Positions 45,980 through 53,419 of a stretch of 64,000 nt of DNA are shown one piece after another. The stretch covers positions 1,674,001 through 1,738,000 of the forward strand of contig OZ244928.1 in assembly GCA_965221985.1 (NCBI GenBank). Reading direction: 5' to 3'. Under the pieces are notes generated by a model. That model was not told the DNA's origin. It did not search any database and saw only the letters and a program-made list of their open reading frames with translations. Numbering within the stretch: position 1 is the first letter of the stretch; each line of letters opens with the position of its first letter. The DNA comes from J054 sp965221985 (GTDB taxonomy: Bacteria > Pseudomonadota > Gammaproteobacteria > Steroidobacterales > GCA-2729495). The position numbers were made by a program, and so were the translations under genes.

Positions 45980-45985
45980 TTATAG
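45872..45985 (+). repeat. attC 2 (family A)
   Basis: Left end ACATAAC, right core GTTATAG, 114 bases, near-identical to attC 1 with CCCTTCGG in place of CCCGTTGG. Confidence 0.9.
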
Positions 45986-45995
45986 GGCTTAGGCC

Positions 45996-46574
45996 GTGGC
46001 TTCTATCTCACAATCAATCAAGTCTTACTCAATAGTAGCCGTTGCGCTAGCCCTCTATACAGCAGCATGGGTCGGGTTACTAAATTTGCTAGAGACAGCA
46101 CCAAATCTCTTCTTAATGCTCGTTGCGGTTGCCGGCGCGATCATAATCGCGATCATCGCAAGATTTGCAGAGCCGCTGTTCATATATCGCTGGCGCTGGA
46201 ACAAATTTGCATCCAATTTCCGCCGAAAGGATATCGACAGTCTCGAGCAGACCAAGGCCAACGGTATGGGGTTTTTGGGCGGAAGCAGATACTGGTTAAA
46301 CACCGCAATTTTGTCAGATGGCGTGTTAATGCGAAGCATCATGCATCTTGGACAGCCTACAGCCCTTATTCCTTGGGAAGCTATTTCTCGGATTACGCGC
46401 TGTACTGTCGTATCCAGTGGTGGAAAACCCTGCGAGCCACGGGAGGTGGCTTACCTCTATTTATGGAAGCCAAATGGCAGTGTTATTGTTTCTCCGTGGG
46501 AGAACGAGTTTGACTCAAGCATTCCTAGGGATATTGGTTTCGAGAACCTGGGTAGTCGGGATGTCGCCCTATAA
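45996..46574 (+). CDS. Cassette 3: membrane protein of unknown function
   Basis: A 192-residue ORF from a GTG at 45996. Two hydrophobic segments at about 12-30 and 37-57 are followed by a soluble domain with YWLNTAILSDGVLMRS and LIPWEAISRITRC, a pattern reminiscent of membrane-anchored PH-like domains, but this is only an impression. The stop TAA is part of the attC left end. There is no promoter of its own that I can see, so expression would come from Pc or upstream cassettes. Confidence 0.72.
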   Translation: MASISQSIKSYSIVAVALALYTAAWVGLLNLLETAPNLFLMLVAVAGAIIIAIIARFAEPLFIYRWRWNKFASNFRRKDIDSLEQTKANGMGFLGGSRYWLNTAILSDGVLMRSIMHLGQPTALIPWEAISRITRCTVVSSGGKPCEPREVAYLYLWKPNGSVIVSPWENEFDSSIPRDIGFENLGSRDVAL

Positions 46575-46646
46575 CCAGCGCAAGCAGTGTGCGCCCTGCG
46601 GGCGCGGGACGCAGCTACCGCTGCGCCCCTGTTGCGGGCGTTATGC
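46569..46646 (+). repeat. attC 3
   Basis: Left end CTATAAC, right core GTTATGC, 78 bases; includes the inner stem GCGCCCTGCGGGCGC. Supplies the stop codon of the cassette 3 ORF. Confidence 0.88.
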
Positions 46647-46679
46647 ACACAGCCGAGCAACAAAGGGAGAAATCGTAAA

Positions 46680-47093
46680 ATGCGTTTATTGCTGATTTTT
46701 GCACTCAACCTATTTCCGTTATCGTTGTTGGCGGCGAATAGTTCTTATGACTGCAAACAGGTTGCTGATACATCTGTTAGTTGGAGTCTTGGTCGACAAG
46801 AGTATACGGCGGACGCTAAAAAGGAAATTGAGGATGGAATACTTGTTAAGCTCATTGACCTCAATACTAATAACCCGAAACTGGCAGGCCAGTCCATCGC
46901 GGAATTGACAGCTGTCGCTTCTAGCAATCGTCATCTGGTCTTCGTAGAAATTACACCGGCCGGGACGGTTGTAACATGGACGCTCTTTTTGGCGAATGAA
47001 TCGTCCGGACAGCCTAACGCGATCTTGATAAGTAGCAAAAGTTATGAGTTTATGGGCCCAGTAAACTTCACCACCCTTTTTGAGTGTGCATAA
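46680..47093 (+). CDS. Cassette 4: secreted protein of unknown function
   Basis: A 137-residue ORF from ATG 46680, preceded by AAAGGGAGAAA. It begins with a signal peptide (MRLLLIFALNLFPLSLLAA). The mature part has two cysteines, at YDCKQ and FECA, that could pair. No family is recognised. The stop TAA belongs to the attC end. A longer in-frame version starts inside the upstream attC and is unlikely. Confidence 0.75.
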   Translation: MRLLLIFALNLFPLSLLAANSSYDCKQVADTSVSWSLGRQEYTADAKKEIEDGILVKLIDLNTNNPKLAGQSIAELTAVASSNRHLVFVEITPAGTVVTWTLFLANESSGQPNAILISSKSYEFMGPVNFTTLFECA

Positions 47094-47201
47094 CCAGTGT
47101 GGTCAGTACGCTCCCGTTGGTCGCCGGACGGTTGACCCGGTGCTCCCTGCGCTACCGCTCCGGTCGCCCCGCCTCAACCGCCGCTGCCACAGGCGTTATA
47201 T
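47088..47201 (+). repeat. attC 4 (family A)
   Basis: Left end GCATAAC, right core GTTATAT, 114 bases, near-identical to attC 1. Confidence 0.9.
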
Positions 47202-47561
47202 GCCGCCCCGTGTTTAGCAAATTAGAGCTGTTGGCGAAGTGGTCAAGCTAAACGTTGTTGCCGCGGCTAAATTGGTAGAGCAAGCAACGCAAATCCGCTA
47301 ATCAAGCCGAGTGCGGTTTGCTAGGTTGCCGGTAAGGTTTTCTTGGCACAAAGCAAATCAGCCCTCGATAGGCACGGTTCTCTAGTTGCTGGTGTGATAG
47401 GTTAGTCAAGAATTTAAAGGTCCAAAGAGTTTTTCCAGAATGTCAGGCACGGCACATAACCAGTGTGGTCAGTACGCTCCCGTTGGTCGCCGGACGGTTG
47501 ACCCGGTGCTTCCTTCGCTATCGCTCCGGTCGCCCCGCCTCAACCGCCGCTGCCACAGGCG
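47196..47561 (+). other. Cassette 5: ORF-less cassette, family OL, copy 3
   Basis: A 366-base cassette that matches cassette 1 base for base as far as I can compare, including its attC body. Only the start of the next cassette differs. It is separated from copy 1 by three other cassettes, so it represents duplication or re-insertion rather than simple tandem amplification. Confidence 0.8.
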
Positions 47562-47567
47562 TTAGGT
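47454..47567 (+). repeat. attC 5 (family A)
   Basis: Left end ACATAAC, right core GTTAGGT, 114 bases. Confidence 0.9.
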
Positions 47568-47573
47568 GTACTT

Positions 47574-47867
47574 GTGGGTATCACGACTCGCGACGAATAC
47601 GATGAGGCCTTTGCCCTTGTCAAAGCCGCGATAGCTGACTGGGACCCATATTCGCTTTTGGCGACTGGTAGTCCTGACGATGAATTTGATGATCAAGTGG
47701 CGCGAATCCTGGCGGGGCTATCCGATATATCATCGGATAAGGACCTATCGAAGTTAGTTTCAGCTGTGTTCAGCGCGTCATTCGAGAAGGAATATTTTTC
47801 GCCATCCGACTGTGCAGAAGTTGGCGGTGAGTTATTCCGGCTGTTGCGGTCCAGGGGCGTCCTATGA
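47574..47867 (+). CDS. Cassette 6: small acidic protein, DUF1871-like
   Basis: A 97-residue ORF from GTG 47574, only 12 bases after the cassette boundary. The segment VKAAIADWDPYSLLATG followed by SPDDEFDDQVARIL resembles the DUF1871 family, whose members have a W-DP-LL---P-DEYD pattern; this is recalled, not searched. No membrane segments. Function unknown. The stop lies ten bases before the attC. Confidence 0.72.
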   Translation: MGITTRDEYDEAFALVKAAIADWDPYSLLATGSPDDEFDDQVARILAGLSDISSDKDLSKLVSAVFSASFEKEYFSPSDCAEVGGELFRLLRSRGVL

Positions 47868-47877
47868 CGCAACGTAC

Positions 47878-47976
47878 ACCTAACCAGAGCAAGCAACGGA
47901 CATTTGACTCTGTCGCTCCCTTGGCAGAACGCCAAGCTCACGCCAGCGTCAAATGCCGCTGTTGCTGGCGTTATGC
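47878..47976 (+). repeat. attC 6
   Basis: Left end ACCTAAC (a perfect RYYYAAC), right core GTTATGC, 99 bases, with an inner TTGGCAGAACGCCAA stem. Confidence 0.88.
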
Positions 47977-47979
47977 GGC

Positions 47980-48008
47980 TTGTTGCGTGATGCGCAACGT
48001 GCTACACT
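47980..48008 (+). promoter_or_regulatory. Promoter and operator of higBA copy 1
   Basis: TTGTTG, 17 bases, TACACT. Inside it lies the inverted repeat GTTGCG-TGATG-CGCAAC (47982-47998), a likely HigA operator. The predicted start of transcription falls on the GTG start codon at 48015, so the toxin mRNA may be leaderless. Confidence 0.7.
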
Positions 48009-48014
48009 GGACGG

Positions 48015-48293
48015 GTGATTCGGTCGTTTCGGCATAAGGGGCTCCAGCGTTTCTACGCGCGCGGCACAAAATCTGGGATTCAATCCAAGCATGCCAAACG
48101 CCTGAGAATGCAGCTAGCAGCTTTGGATACTGCCCTAACCATTCAAGATCTGGACATTCCTGGCTATAAGTTGCATCAGCTAAAAGGTCGTGCCAAGAAT
48201 CGATGGTCTATTTGGGTCAGTGGGAATTGGCGCTTAACTTTCGAGTTTGTAGATGGAGAAATACACGTTTTAAATTACGAGGATTATCACTGA
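48015..48293 (+). CDS. higB: Cassette 7: HigB-type toxin (RelE superfamily)
   Basis: A 92-residue mRNA interferase of the HigB/RelE fold: MIRSFRHKGLQRFY at the start, ALDTALTIQDLDIPGYKLHQLKG in the middle and the C-terminal WRLTFEFVDGEIHVLNYEDYH. It would cut ribosome-bound mRNA until bound by HigA. GTG start at 48015. The antitoxin gene overlaps its stop by TGATG, and toxin-first order is the HigBA hallmark. A related copy is at 59781. Confidence 0.92.
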   Translation: MIRSFRHKGLQRFYARGTKSGIQSKHAKRLRMQLAALDTALTIQDLDIPGYKLHQLKGRAKNRWSIWVSGNWRLTFEFVDGEIHVLNYEDYH

Positions 48294-48592
48294 TGTCTAT
48301 GCACAATCCTCCTCACCCGGGTGAGTTTATCTGGGATACATACCTTGAGCCTTACGATGTAAGCGTCCGGTCTTTTGCGGCCAGCTTAGGTGTAGCTGCT
48401 TCTACTGTGACGCGGTTGGTAAATGGCCAAAGTGGTGTGAGCCCTGAGATGGCTTTGCGACTTTCTAAGGCTGTTGGCCGTTCTCCTGAGAGTTGGCTGG
48501 CCATGCAGCATGCGCATGATCTGTGGAGCGCACGTAAATCCACTGATCTTTCGCAGGTGGAGGAGATTCAATTTGGTGCCGGTACCGCCTAA
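48293..48592 (+). CDS. higA: Cassette 7: HigA-type antitoxin
   Basis: A 99-residue helix-turn-helix antitoxin beginning MSMHNPPHPGEFIWDTYLEP, the typical HigA N-terminus. The HTH covers SVRSFAASLGVAASTVTRLVNGQSGVSPEMALRLSKA. It neutralises HigB and represses the cassette promoter. The stop TAA is in the attC left end. This module provides a reason for the cassette to be kept in the array. Confidence 0.93.
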   Translation: MSMHNPPHPGEFIWDTYLEPYDVSVRSFAASLGVAASTVTRLVNGQSGVSPEMALRLSKAVGRSPESWLAMQHAHDLWSARKSTDLSQVEEIQFGAGTA

Positions 48593-48700
48593 CCAGTGTG
48601 GTCAGTACGCTCCCGTTGGTCGCCGGACGGTTGACCCGGTGCTCCCTGCGCTATCGCTCCGGTCGCCCCGCCTCAACCGCCGCTGCCACAGGCGTTACAT
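48587..48700 (+). repeat. attC 7 (family A)
   Basis: Left end GCCTAAC (perfect RYYYAAC), right core GTTACAT, 114 bases. Confidence 0.9.
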
Positions 48701-48738
48701 GCCATGGAATTCTTGTGCCAAAGTCTAAGAAAGGGCCC

Positions 48739-48767
48739 TTGACCGTAATATCAATAGTGATACTATT
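48739..48767 (+). promoter_or_regulatory. Promoter and operator of hicAB
   Basis: TTGACC, 16 bases, TACTAT. The -10 region is overlapped by the inverted repeat AATAGT-GAT-ACTATT (48753-48767), which a HicB repressor could bind. The hicA start codon follows at 48773. Confidence 0.65.
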
Positions 48768-48772
48768 CTTGG

Positions 48773-49024
48773 GTGGCTTCCACGGATGACATCCTGACGC
48801 GGATGAAGCGCAACCCGAAAGGGGTGAGCTTCAAAGACCTTAGCAAGGTATGCGATAAATACTTCGGGGAGCCTAGGCAGTCGGGAACCAGCCATCGGGT
48901 CTATAAAACACCCTGGCAAGGTGACCCGCGAGTCAATATTCAGAGCGCCAAGGGCAAGGCGAAACCTTACCAAGTGCGCCAAGTGCTACAGGCGATCCGT
49001 CGCCTGGAGGAAGAAGATGGCTAA
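48773..49024 (+). CDS. hicA: Cassette 8: HicA-type toxin
   Basis: An 83-residue mRNA interferase from GTG 48773. The HicA fold is seen as ILTRMKRNPKGVSFKDLSKVCDKYFGEPRQSGTSH, where the histidine of GTSH is the catalytic residue, then VNIQSAKGKAKPYQVRQVLQAI. It overlaps hicB by eight bases. It carries its own promoter, as toxin-antitoxin cassettes in integrons usually do. Confidence 0.9.
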   Translation: MASTDDILTRMKRNPKGVSFKDLSKVCDKYFGEPRQSGTSHRVYKTPWQGDPRVNIQSAKGKAKPYQVRQVLQAIRRLEEEDG

Positions 49025-49343
49025 GCACGTCGATCGATACACCTATAGAGTCACCTGGTCCGAGGAAGATAAGGAACACGTTGGGCTATGTGCAGAATTT
49101 CCCAGTCTTAGCTGGCTGGAGAAAAATCCGGAAAAGGCATTGGCGGGTATTCGTAAGCTCGTTAAAGCGAGTGTTGCGGACATGGTCGCAAATAAGGAAG
49201 AGGTACCAGAGCCAATATCTGCCCGCAACTTTAGCGGTAAATTTATGGTTCGCGTACCGCCGCAAACGCATCGCTTGCTAGCCATTCAAGCTGCGGAGTC
49301 GGGCGTGAGCCTCAATCGTTTGATCGCCAGCAAGCTTTCGTAG
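49017..49343 (+). CDS. hicB: Cassette 8: HicB-type antitoxin
   Basis: A 108-residue antitoxin. The N-terminal half is the HicB RNase-H-like fold (YRVTWSEEDKEHVGLCAEFPSLSWLEKNPEKALAGI) and the C-terminal half is an Arc-type ribbon-helix-helix (FMVRVPPQTHRLLAIQAAESGVSLNRLIASKL). ATG at 49017; an upstream ATG in the same frame lies in hicA and is unlikely. Confidence 0.92.
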   Translation: MAKHVDRYTYRVTWSEEDKEHVGLCAEFPSLSWLEKNPEKALAGIRKLVKASVADMVANKEEVPEPISARNFSGKFMVRVPPQTHRLLAIQAAESGVSLNRLIASKLS

Positions 49344-49350
49344 CGATGGC

Positions 49351-49434
49351 ATGTAACCAGTTGGGTCAAGCGACCGGGAAACCCGGTCGCTATTATTACG
49401 CCGCCTACAGCGGCGCATGCCCAAGGCGTTATAT
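49351..49434 (+). repeat. attC 8 (84-base family C)
   Basis: Left end ATGTAAC, right core GTTATAT, with an inner stem GCGACCGGGAAACCCGGTCGC. The body is identical to attC 27. Confidence 0.9.
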
Positions 49435-49822
49435 GCCTAAGTTTCTTCAATTGTCCCTGCTAGTAATGCTTATTCTTGGGAGTGGTAGCACATTGATTTC
49501 AGGTGTTTTCGACTGGCCCGCATTACCCGAAACCGGTTTTCTAACCGGACGTGCCGCTACCACCGAGGATGTCGATTCTGGTATAGCAGTTTTCGCCCTA
49601 AAAATTGACGATAAGTATGTTGGCGAACCCTTGGATATCGATATTCCTCAGTATGCATTTCATATTGACGAGGAGTCAGGAGTAGAAACGCCCGTAATAA
49701 TTATCCAAGCGGAAACAAACGGAGCAGTTTCTGCTCTGGGCTATAAGTCTTTAGGCGGAACTGAAACCGGGGTGGGTTTACTCAAAGAGTTTCATTTGCT
49801 GGGACTTGAACCTCCACAGTGA
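49433..49822 (+). CDS. Cassette 9: exported or anchored protein of unknown function
   Basis: A 129-residue ORF whose ATG (49433) lies on the cassette boundary; the SD-like AAGGCG is contributed by attC 8. The N-terminus is a signal peptide or anchor (FLQLSLLVMLILGSGS). The rest is acidic, rich in beta-like segments (GIAVFALKIDDKYVGEPLDIDIP), with no family recognised. No cysteines for lipidation. Confidence 0.72.
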   Translation: MPKFLQLSLLVMLILGSGSTLISGVFDWPALPETGFLTGRAATTEDVDSGIAVFALKIDDKYVGEPLDIDIPQYAFHIDEESGVETPVIIIQAETNGAVSALGYKSLGGTETGVGLLKEFHLLGLEPPQ

Positions 49823-49832
49823 CTCAGTCGGC

Positions 49833-49946
49833 ATATAACCAGTGTGGTCAGTACGCTCCCGTTGGTCGCCGGACGGTTGACCCGGTGCTTCCTTCGCTGT
49901 CGCTCCGGTCGCCCCGCCTCAACCGCCGCTGCCACAGGCGTTAATA
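49833..49946 (+). repeat. attC 9 (family A)
   Basis: Left end ATATAAC, right core GTTAATA, 114 bases. Confidence 0.9.
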
Positions 49947-49949
49947 GGC

Positions 49950-50315
49950 ATGAAAGATCAGCTCCCGTGGATGCTTTCAGCGCTCCGTTTGCTAATTGGT
50001 GTGCCACTGTTTGCTACGGGGTATATGCTTGTGGGAACAGGCAGTGAGTTCCTTGGTTTTATCGTTAGCGTAGCTGGTCTAATTGTTGCCGTGCCAGGGA
50101 GCTTCCCGCTGGTCATAACTTTGGTTTATCTAATGGTTGCGGTGCCTCTTTTTATTTGGGCCATGTGGCAAGTGGATCAATTTATTTATCAAACAGACAT
50201 TGCGTTTGCGGAGTGGGGTCTGCGGGAATTACGGCGGCTACCTTTCTTCTTGATAGCTGGTGCGTTTTGGTGGTTTTGGAGGTCTGGTGATCCATTCAAA
50301 GATCGCAAACTGTAG
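49950..50315 (+). CDS. Cassette 10: small membrane protein
   Basis: A 121-residue ORF from ATG 49950, nine bases after the boundary. Hydrophobic segments at about 8-30, 35-60 and 100-115 suggest three or four membrane passes. No family recognised. There is no internal promoter visible. Confidence 0.72.
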   Translation: MKDQLPWMLSALRLLIGVPLFATGYMLVGTGSEFLGFIVSVAGLIVAVPGSFPLVITLVYLMVAVPLFIWAMWQVDQFIYQTDIAFAEWGLRELRRLPFFLIAGAFWWFWRSGDPFKDRKL

Positions 50316-50333
50316 GGTTTGGCCGATAAAGCC

Positions 50334-50447
50334 AATTAACCAGTGTGGGCAGTACGCTCCCGTTGGTCGCCGGACGGTTGACCCGGTGCTTCCTTCGCTG
50401 CCGCTCCGGTCGCCCCGCCTCAACCGCCGCTGCCACAGGCGTTAACT
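50334..50447 (+). repeat. attC 10 (family A)
   Basis: Left end AATTAAC, right core GTTAACT, 114 bases. Confidence 0.9.
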
Positions 50448-50473
50448 GGCTGCCAAGCGTTCAGCGTACTTCC

Positions 50474-50503
50474 TTGACATCGGTGTACACATGTACATAC
50501 ACT
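50474..50503 (+). promoter_or_regulatory. Promoter and operator of the cassette brnTA
   Basis: TTGACA, 18 bases, TACACT. The spacer holds the palindromic pair TGTACA-CA-TGTACA (50484-50497), a likely BrnA operator placed to block RNA polymerase. The brnT ATG follows at 50511, eight bases after the -10, so its mRNA may be leaderless. Confidence 0.75.
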
Positions 50504-50510
50504 AGGTTGT

Positions 50511-50783
50511 ATGGACTTTGCGTGGGATTCAGCCAAAGCACGTGGCAATTTGCTCAAACACGGGGTCGATTTCGCCGAAGCAGCCGTTGCCCTTGAGGAT
50601 CCTTACGCTAGGCATATAGCTGATCCAGATGCCGAAGGTGAAGAGCGCTTCATCGCTCTCGGGAGGGATGGTCGGGGACGTGTTCTTTTGGTGGTCTACG
50701 CATTCCGCAACGAGCATATTCGCGTTATCTCTGCCCGCAAGGCGTCGAAAGATGAACGAGCGAGATATGAGGAATATTTATGA
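50511..50783 (+). CDS. brnT: Cassette 11: BrnT-family toxin
   Basis: A 90-residue RelE-fold ribonuclease with the BrnT layout: MDFAWDSAKARGNLLKHGVDFAEAA, then ERFIALGRDGRGRVLLVVY and IRVISARKASKDERARYEEYL with the Arg and Lys residues of the active site region. It is intact, unlike the brnT near coaE at 22360-22621, and only distantly similar to it. brnA overlaps its stop by four bases. Confidence 0.93.
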   Translation: MDFAWDSAKARGNLLKHGVDFAEAAVALEDPYARHIADPDAEGEERFIALGRDGRGRVLLVVYAFRNEHIRVISARKASKDERARYEEYL

Positions 50784-51034
50784 GAAAAGAATACGATTTT
50801 AGTCAATCCAAGGCTTCTCCATTTCGTAATGCGGCCAAGGGAAAGACCCGGATTACCATTCGTCTGGACGAAGACATCGTCGCGTGGTTCAAGCAGCAAG
50901 TCGATGAAGCTGGCGGTGGTAATTATCAAACTCTCATCAATTCTGCGTTACGGCAGTACATGAGTGAGACAAGAGAACCGATTGAGGCTGTGTTGCGCCG
51001 AGTTCTTAAAGAAGAACTGCGCAATGCCAGTTAA
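50780..51034 (+). CDS. brnA: Cassette 11: BrnA-family antitoxin
   Basis: An 84-residue antitoxin. The N-terminus MRKEYDFSQSKASPFRNAAKGK wraps the toxin in this family, and KTRITIRLDEDIVAWFKQQVDE plus YQTLINSALRQYM forms the ribbon-helix-helix DNA-binding domain. It represses the cassette promoter. The stop TAA is in the attC end. Confidence 0.92.
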   Translation: MRKEYDFSQSKASPFRNAAKGKTRITIRLDEDIVAWFKQQVDEAGGGNYQTLINSALRQYMSETREPIEAVLRRVLKEELRNAS

Positions 51035-51124
51035 CCAGCACAGGCAAGCGACGTTTGACCCGCTGCGGTTTTTGCTTACGCAAAAATCCTCACGCCTCAA
51101 ACGCGCCTGCTGTGAGCGTTATGG
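51029..51124 (+). repeat. attC 11 (96-base family B)
   Basis: Left end AGTTAAC, right core GTTATGG, with inner stem GGTTTTTGCTTACGCAAAAATCC. Shared with attC 19 and attC 28. Confidence 0.9.
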
Positions 51125-51161
51125 GGCTATGCCCCTCTAGCAGCGCGGAGGCCTGGGAACG

Positions 51162-51650
51162 TTGGGATTAGCTTTTGTCGTTCTGGTCATCTGGTCGCTC
51201 GTCGGCTTCGTAATCGGATACGGAATCCGAAGAGTGCTTGGGCGGCATCGAATACTGCTTATTCCGATTCTGCTCGGTCTCTTAGTGCCCTGGATGCGAC
51301 ACCATTTGTTCTTCCTTCATCAGGCCAATTCATGGTTAGCTCAAGAGTTTGGGACACATATGTGGGTATCGACAACCGCGGCCTTAGTTGGGCCGATCAT
51401 TGTCTTTCTCGCAACGGCCATAGTTGTTGCTACAAGTGAAAAGTTGAGATATCTGGTCATAGGGGTGCCCGCTATCGCTTTTTACACCACCTATTATTTG
51501 ACCTTTTCTTTGGTTTTTGCGGAAGTCTCGGGTCTGAACTTTGATAATGTGCCTAATATATGGCTATTTATATGGAGCGTGGGAGCAACGATGCTCCTCG
51601 CAGCATATTGGTTGCCAAAATCATCCGCTAGCCTTTCTAGCTCGTCTTAA
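51162..51650 (+). CDS. Cassette 12: polytopic membrane protein
   Basis: A 162-residue ORF from a TTG at 51162 preceded by GGAGG at ten bases; no ATG start fits. Hydrophobic segments at about 2-20, 32-45, 68-92, 97-120 and 132-150 predict four to five membrane passes. No family is recognised. The start codon choice is the weakest part of the call. Confidence 0.68.
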   Translation: MGLAFVVLVIWSLVGFVIGYGIRRVLGRHRILLIPILLGLLVPWMRHHLFFLHQANSWLAQEFGTHMWVSTTAALVGPIIVFLATAIVVATSEKLRYLVIGVPAIAFYTTYYLTFSLVFAEVSGLNFDNVPNIWLFIWSVGATMLLAAYWLPKSSASLSSSS

Positions 51651-51671
51651 TGGTGGTCCTGTGATTTCGCC

Positions 51672-51785
51672 CCATAACCAGTGTGGTCAGTACGCTCCCT
51701 TCGGTCGCCGGACGGTTGACCCGGTGCTTCCTTCGCTGTCGCTCCGGTCGCACCGCCTCAACCGCCGCTGCCACAGGCGTTAGGT
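51672..51785 (+). repeat. attC 12 (family A)
   Basis: Left end CCATAAC, right core GTTAGGT, 114 bases; shares the CCCTTCGG variant with attC 2. Confidence 0.9.
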
Positions 51786-51791
51786 GGCGCT

Positions 51792-52121
51792 GTGCCAAAT
51801 CGCACACCCCTCACCAAGGAGCTAGGCGCTATCGTGCGCCTGGTCACGACGGGCGCCGCATTGGCGCCGGACGCCGCTGCGGACGTGCTGGAAACCAATC
51901 GCAAAGCAATAGCCGCTGAGCTACGCGCTTTTGGAGAGGATGCAATCGCATCACAAATAGAATCAGCCACCCTCGAGAAGATCGCTGAGATAACGAAACG
52001 CGGGTCGGCGATTTCGTTAGCTGGTGAAAGGATTGACCGCGCTTGTTGCCTCGCCGCGGTGGAGCTCGTCGAAGGTAAGCCAAGACCGCTCGCTAGAAAA
52101 AGGCGGAAAAATGCCACCTAA
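51792..52121 (+). CDS. Cassette 13: small Ala-rich protein of unknown function
   Basis: A 109-residue ORF from GTG 51792, 12 bases after the boundary. It is mostly helical in appearance with a Lys/Arg-rich tail (RPLARKRRKNAT), and has no membrane segment or signal peptide. A nucleic-acid role could be imagined from the basic tail but nothing specific supports it. The stop is in the attC end. Confidence 0.66.
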   Translation: MPNRTPLTKELGAIVRLVTTGAALAPDAAADVLETNRKAIAAELRAFGEDAIASQIESATLEKIAEITKRGSAISLAGERIDRACCLAAVELVEGKPRPLARKRRKNAT

Positions 52122-52208
52122 CCAGCGCAAGCAATTTGGCCCTGCTGCGCAGGGCCGGGACGCCAAAAGCGCTACGCGCTTTCGCCGCCCCTGTTGCGGG
52201 CGTTATGG
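52116..52208 (+). repeat. attC 13
   Basis: Left end ACCTAAC (perfect), right core GTTATGG, 93 bases. Confidence 0.88.
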
Positions 52209-52252
52209 GGCGAAACGTTGAATCGTCATCTATTCCACCGCAAGAGGAGCGT

Positions 52253-52825
52253 ATGAGCAGAACGTTACCGCGATTGCTCTACTTGACTGTTGCAGCAAGC
52301 TTGACCGTTGGATGCGATACCGACGATCAATACACGCTGCAAAGTCTGCCTGCACCCGAGCCATCCACCGAAGTTGTCGCCTTAATGAACCCTTTTACGC
52401 TCAAGTATGGATCTGTGGTTCAGCTACCGCCAGAATCTCCGACACGCCCTGATTCGTGGCGTGGCCCAACCGATCGTTTTGCTGTTCCGCTATCGATAGA
52501 AGCAGAGCTTCCGATGTTTGTAGATTTTGATATCACCACCATACCGCCAGACGGCATCGTTTACGCGTCGTCTGCTCGGCGTGTCTATCCAGATTCAATC
52601 AGCTGCCTCAAAGTGCGAGAGGAACTCTCGCAGATTGTAGAACGCAAGATCCCCAACCTTGCCGAAACCGAACTCGGTTATGAAAATGATGAACTAGGAG
52701 TTTACGTAGATTGCTCAAGAAACCCTGGTAGCAGATTCATTGGCCTTGACCTTCAGATCTTTCATAAAAAGAGCAGGTCTCTTATAGATCTGCCCGATGA
52801 AATCAAAGCGCAATTTGAGGATTAG
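52253..52825 (+). CDS. Cassette 14: lipoprotein of unknown function
   Basis: A 190-residue ORF from ATG 52253 with GAGGAG upstream. The N-terminus is a lipoprotein signal with lipobox LTVGC (Cys at about 20) followed by DTDD; an Asp after the Cys would favour inner-membrane retention if enterobacterial rules apply. The rest of the protein has no recognised domain. A longer frame from 52136 begins inside attC 13 and is rejected. Confidence 0.77.
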   Translation: MSRTLPRLLYLTVAASLTVGCDTDDQYTLQSLPAPEPSTEVVALMNPFTLKYGSVVQLPPESPTRPDSWRGPTDRFAVPLSIEAELPMFVDFDITTIPPDGIVYASSARRVYPDSISCLKVREELSQIVERKIPNLAETELGYENDELGVYVDCSRNPGSRFIGLDLQIFHKKSRSLIDLPDEIKAQFED

Positions 52826-52846
52826 ATTACTTTTGTGCCAATTGCC

Positions 52847-52924
52847 CCATAACCAGCTGAAGCAGTTTGCTCCCTACGGTCGCCGGACCGGCCTACCGGC
52901 CGGCCGCTGTTCAGGGCGTTAAAT
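52847..52924 (+). repeat. attC 14
   Basis: Left end CCATAAC, right core GTTAAAT, 78 bases, with the inner stem GGCCTACCGGCC. Confidence 0.88.
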
Positions 52925-52936
52925 GCCCCCCTCGTC

Positions 52937-53278
52937 GTGAACAGAGCTGAACTGGTTGAGATTCTGAATGCTGCGATTCCCGAAATCGCCGATGCGCTAG
53001 ACGACGAGACATGGCGAGGTCTGTGCACGCTGGAGGTTGCTTGCTTCCGAGAATATGCTCAAACACAAATCGACTCTGGCAAATCGTTGGAGCTTAAGCG
53101 ATGTTACGAAATTGCTCGTAAGGCCTTTCTAAACGGAGACTCTGAGGTGAAGAACGCAATCGGGGTAAGTTTTGTAGAAGATCTCAACTTCAGCGATGGC
53201 CATAAGCAAAGATTATGGGCAAGAACGTTGCTGCCGCAGCCGCTTAGCGACATTCGAGCTGAGTTGTGTGATGACTAG
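52937..53278 (+). CDS. Cassette 15: hypothetical protein, DUF7674-like
   Basis: A 113-residue soluble ORF from GTG 52937. The segments DDETWRGLCTLEVACFREYAQ, CYEIARKAFLNGDSEVKNAIGVSFVEDLNF resemble a widespread small family I recall as DUF7674; this needs confirming. It looks all-helical. Function unknown. Confidence 0.72.
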   Translation: MNRAELVEILNAAIPEIADALDDETWRGLCTLEVACFREYAQTQIDSGKSLELKRCYEIARKAFLNGDSEVKNAIGVSFVEDLNFSDGHKQRLWARTLLPQPLSDIRAELCDD

Positions 53279-53290
53279 AAAGCTTGGGGC

Positions 53291-53404
53291 ACTTAACCAG
53301 TGTGGTCAGTACGCTCCCGTTGGTCGCCGGACGGTTGACCCGGTGCTCCCTTCGCTGCCGCTCCGGTCGCCCCGCCTCAACCGCCGCTGCCACAGGCGTT
53401 AGGC
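53291..53404 (+). repeat. attC 15 (family A)
   Basis: Left end ACTTAAC, right core GTTAGGC (a perfect GTTRRRY), 114 bases. Confidence 0.9.
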
Positions 53405-53419
53405 GGCGAGTGAGGCATC

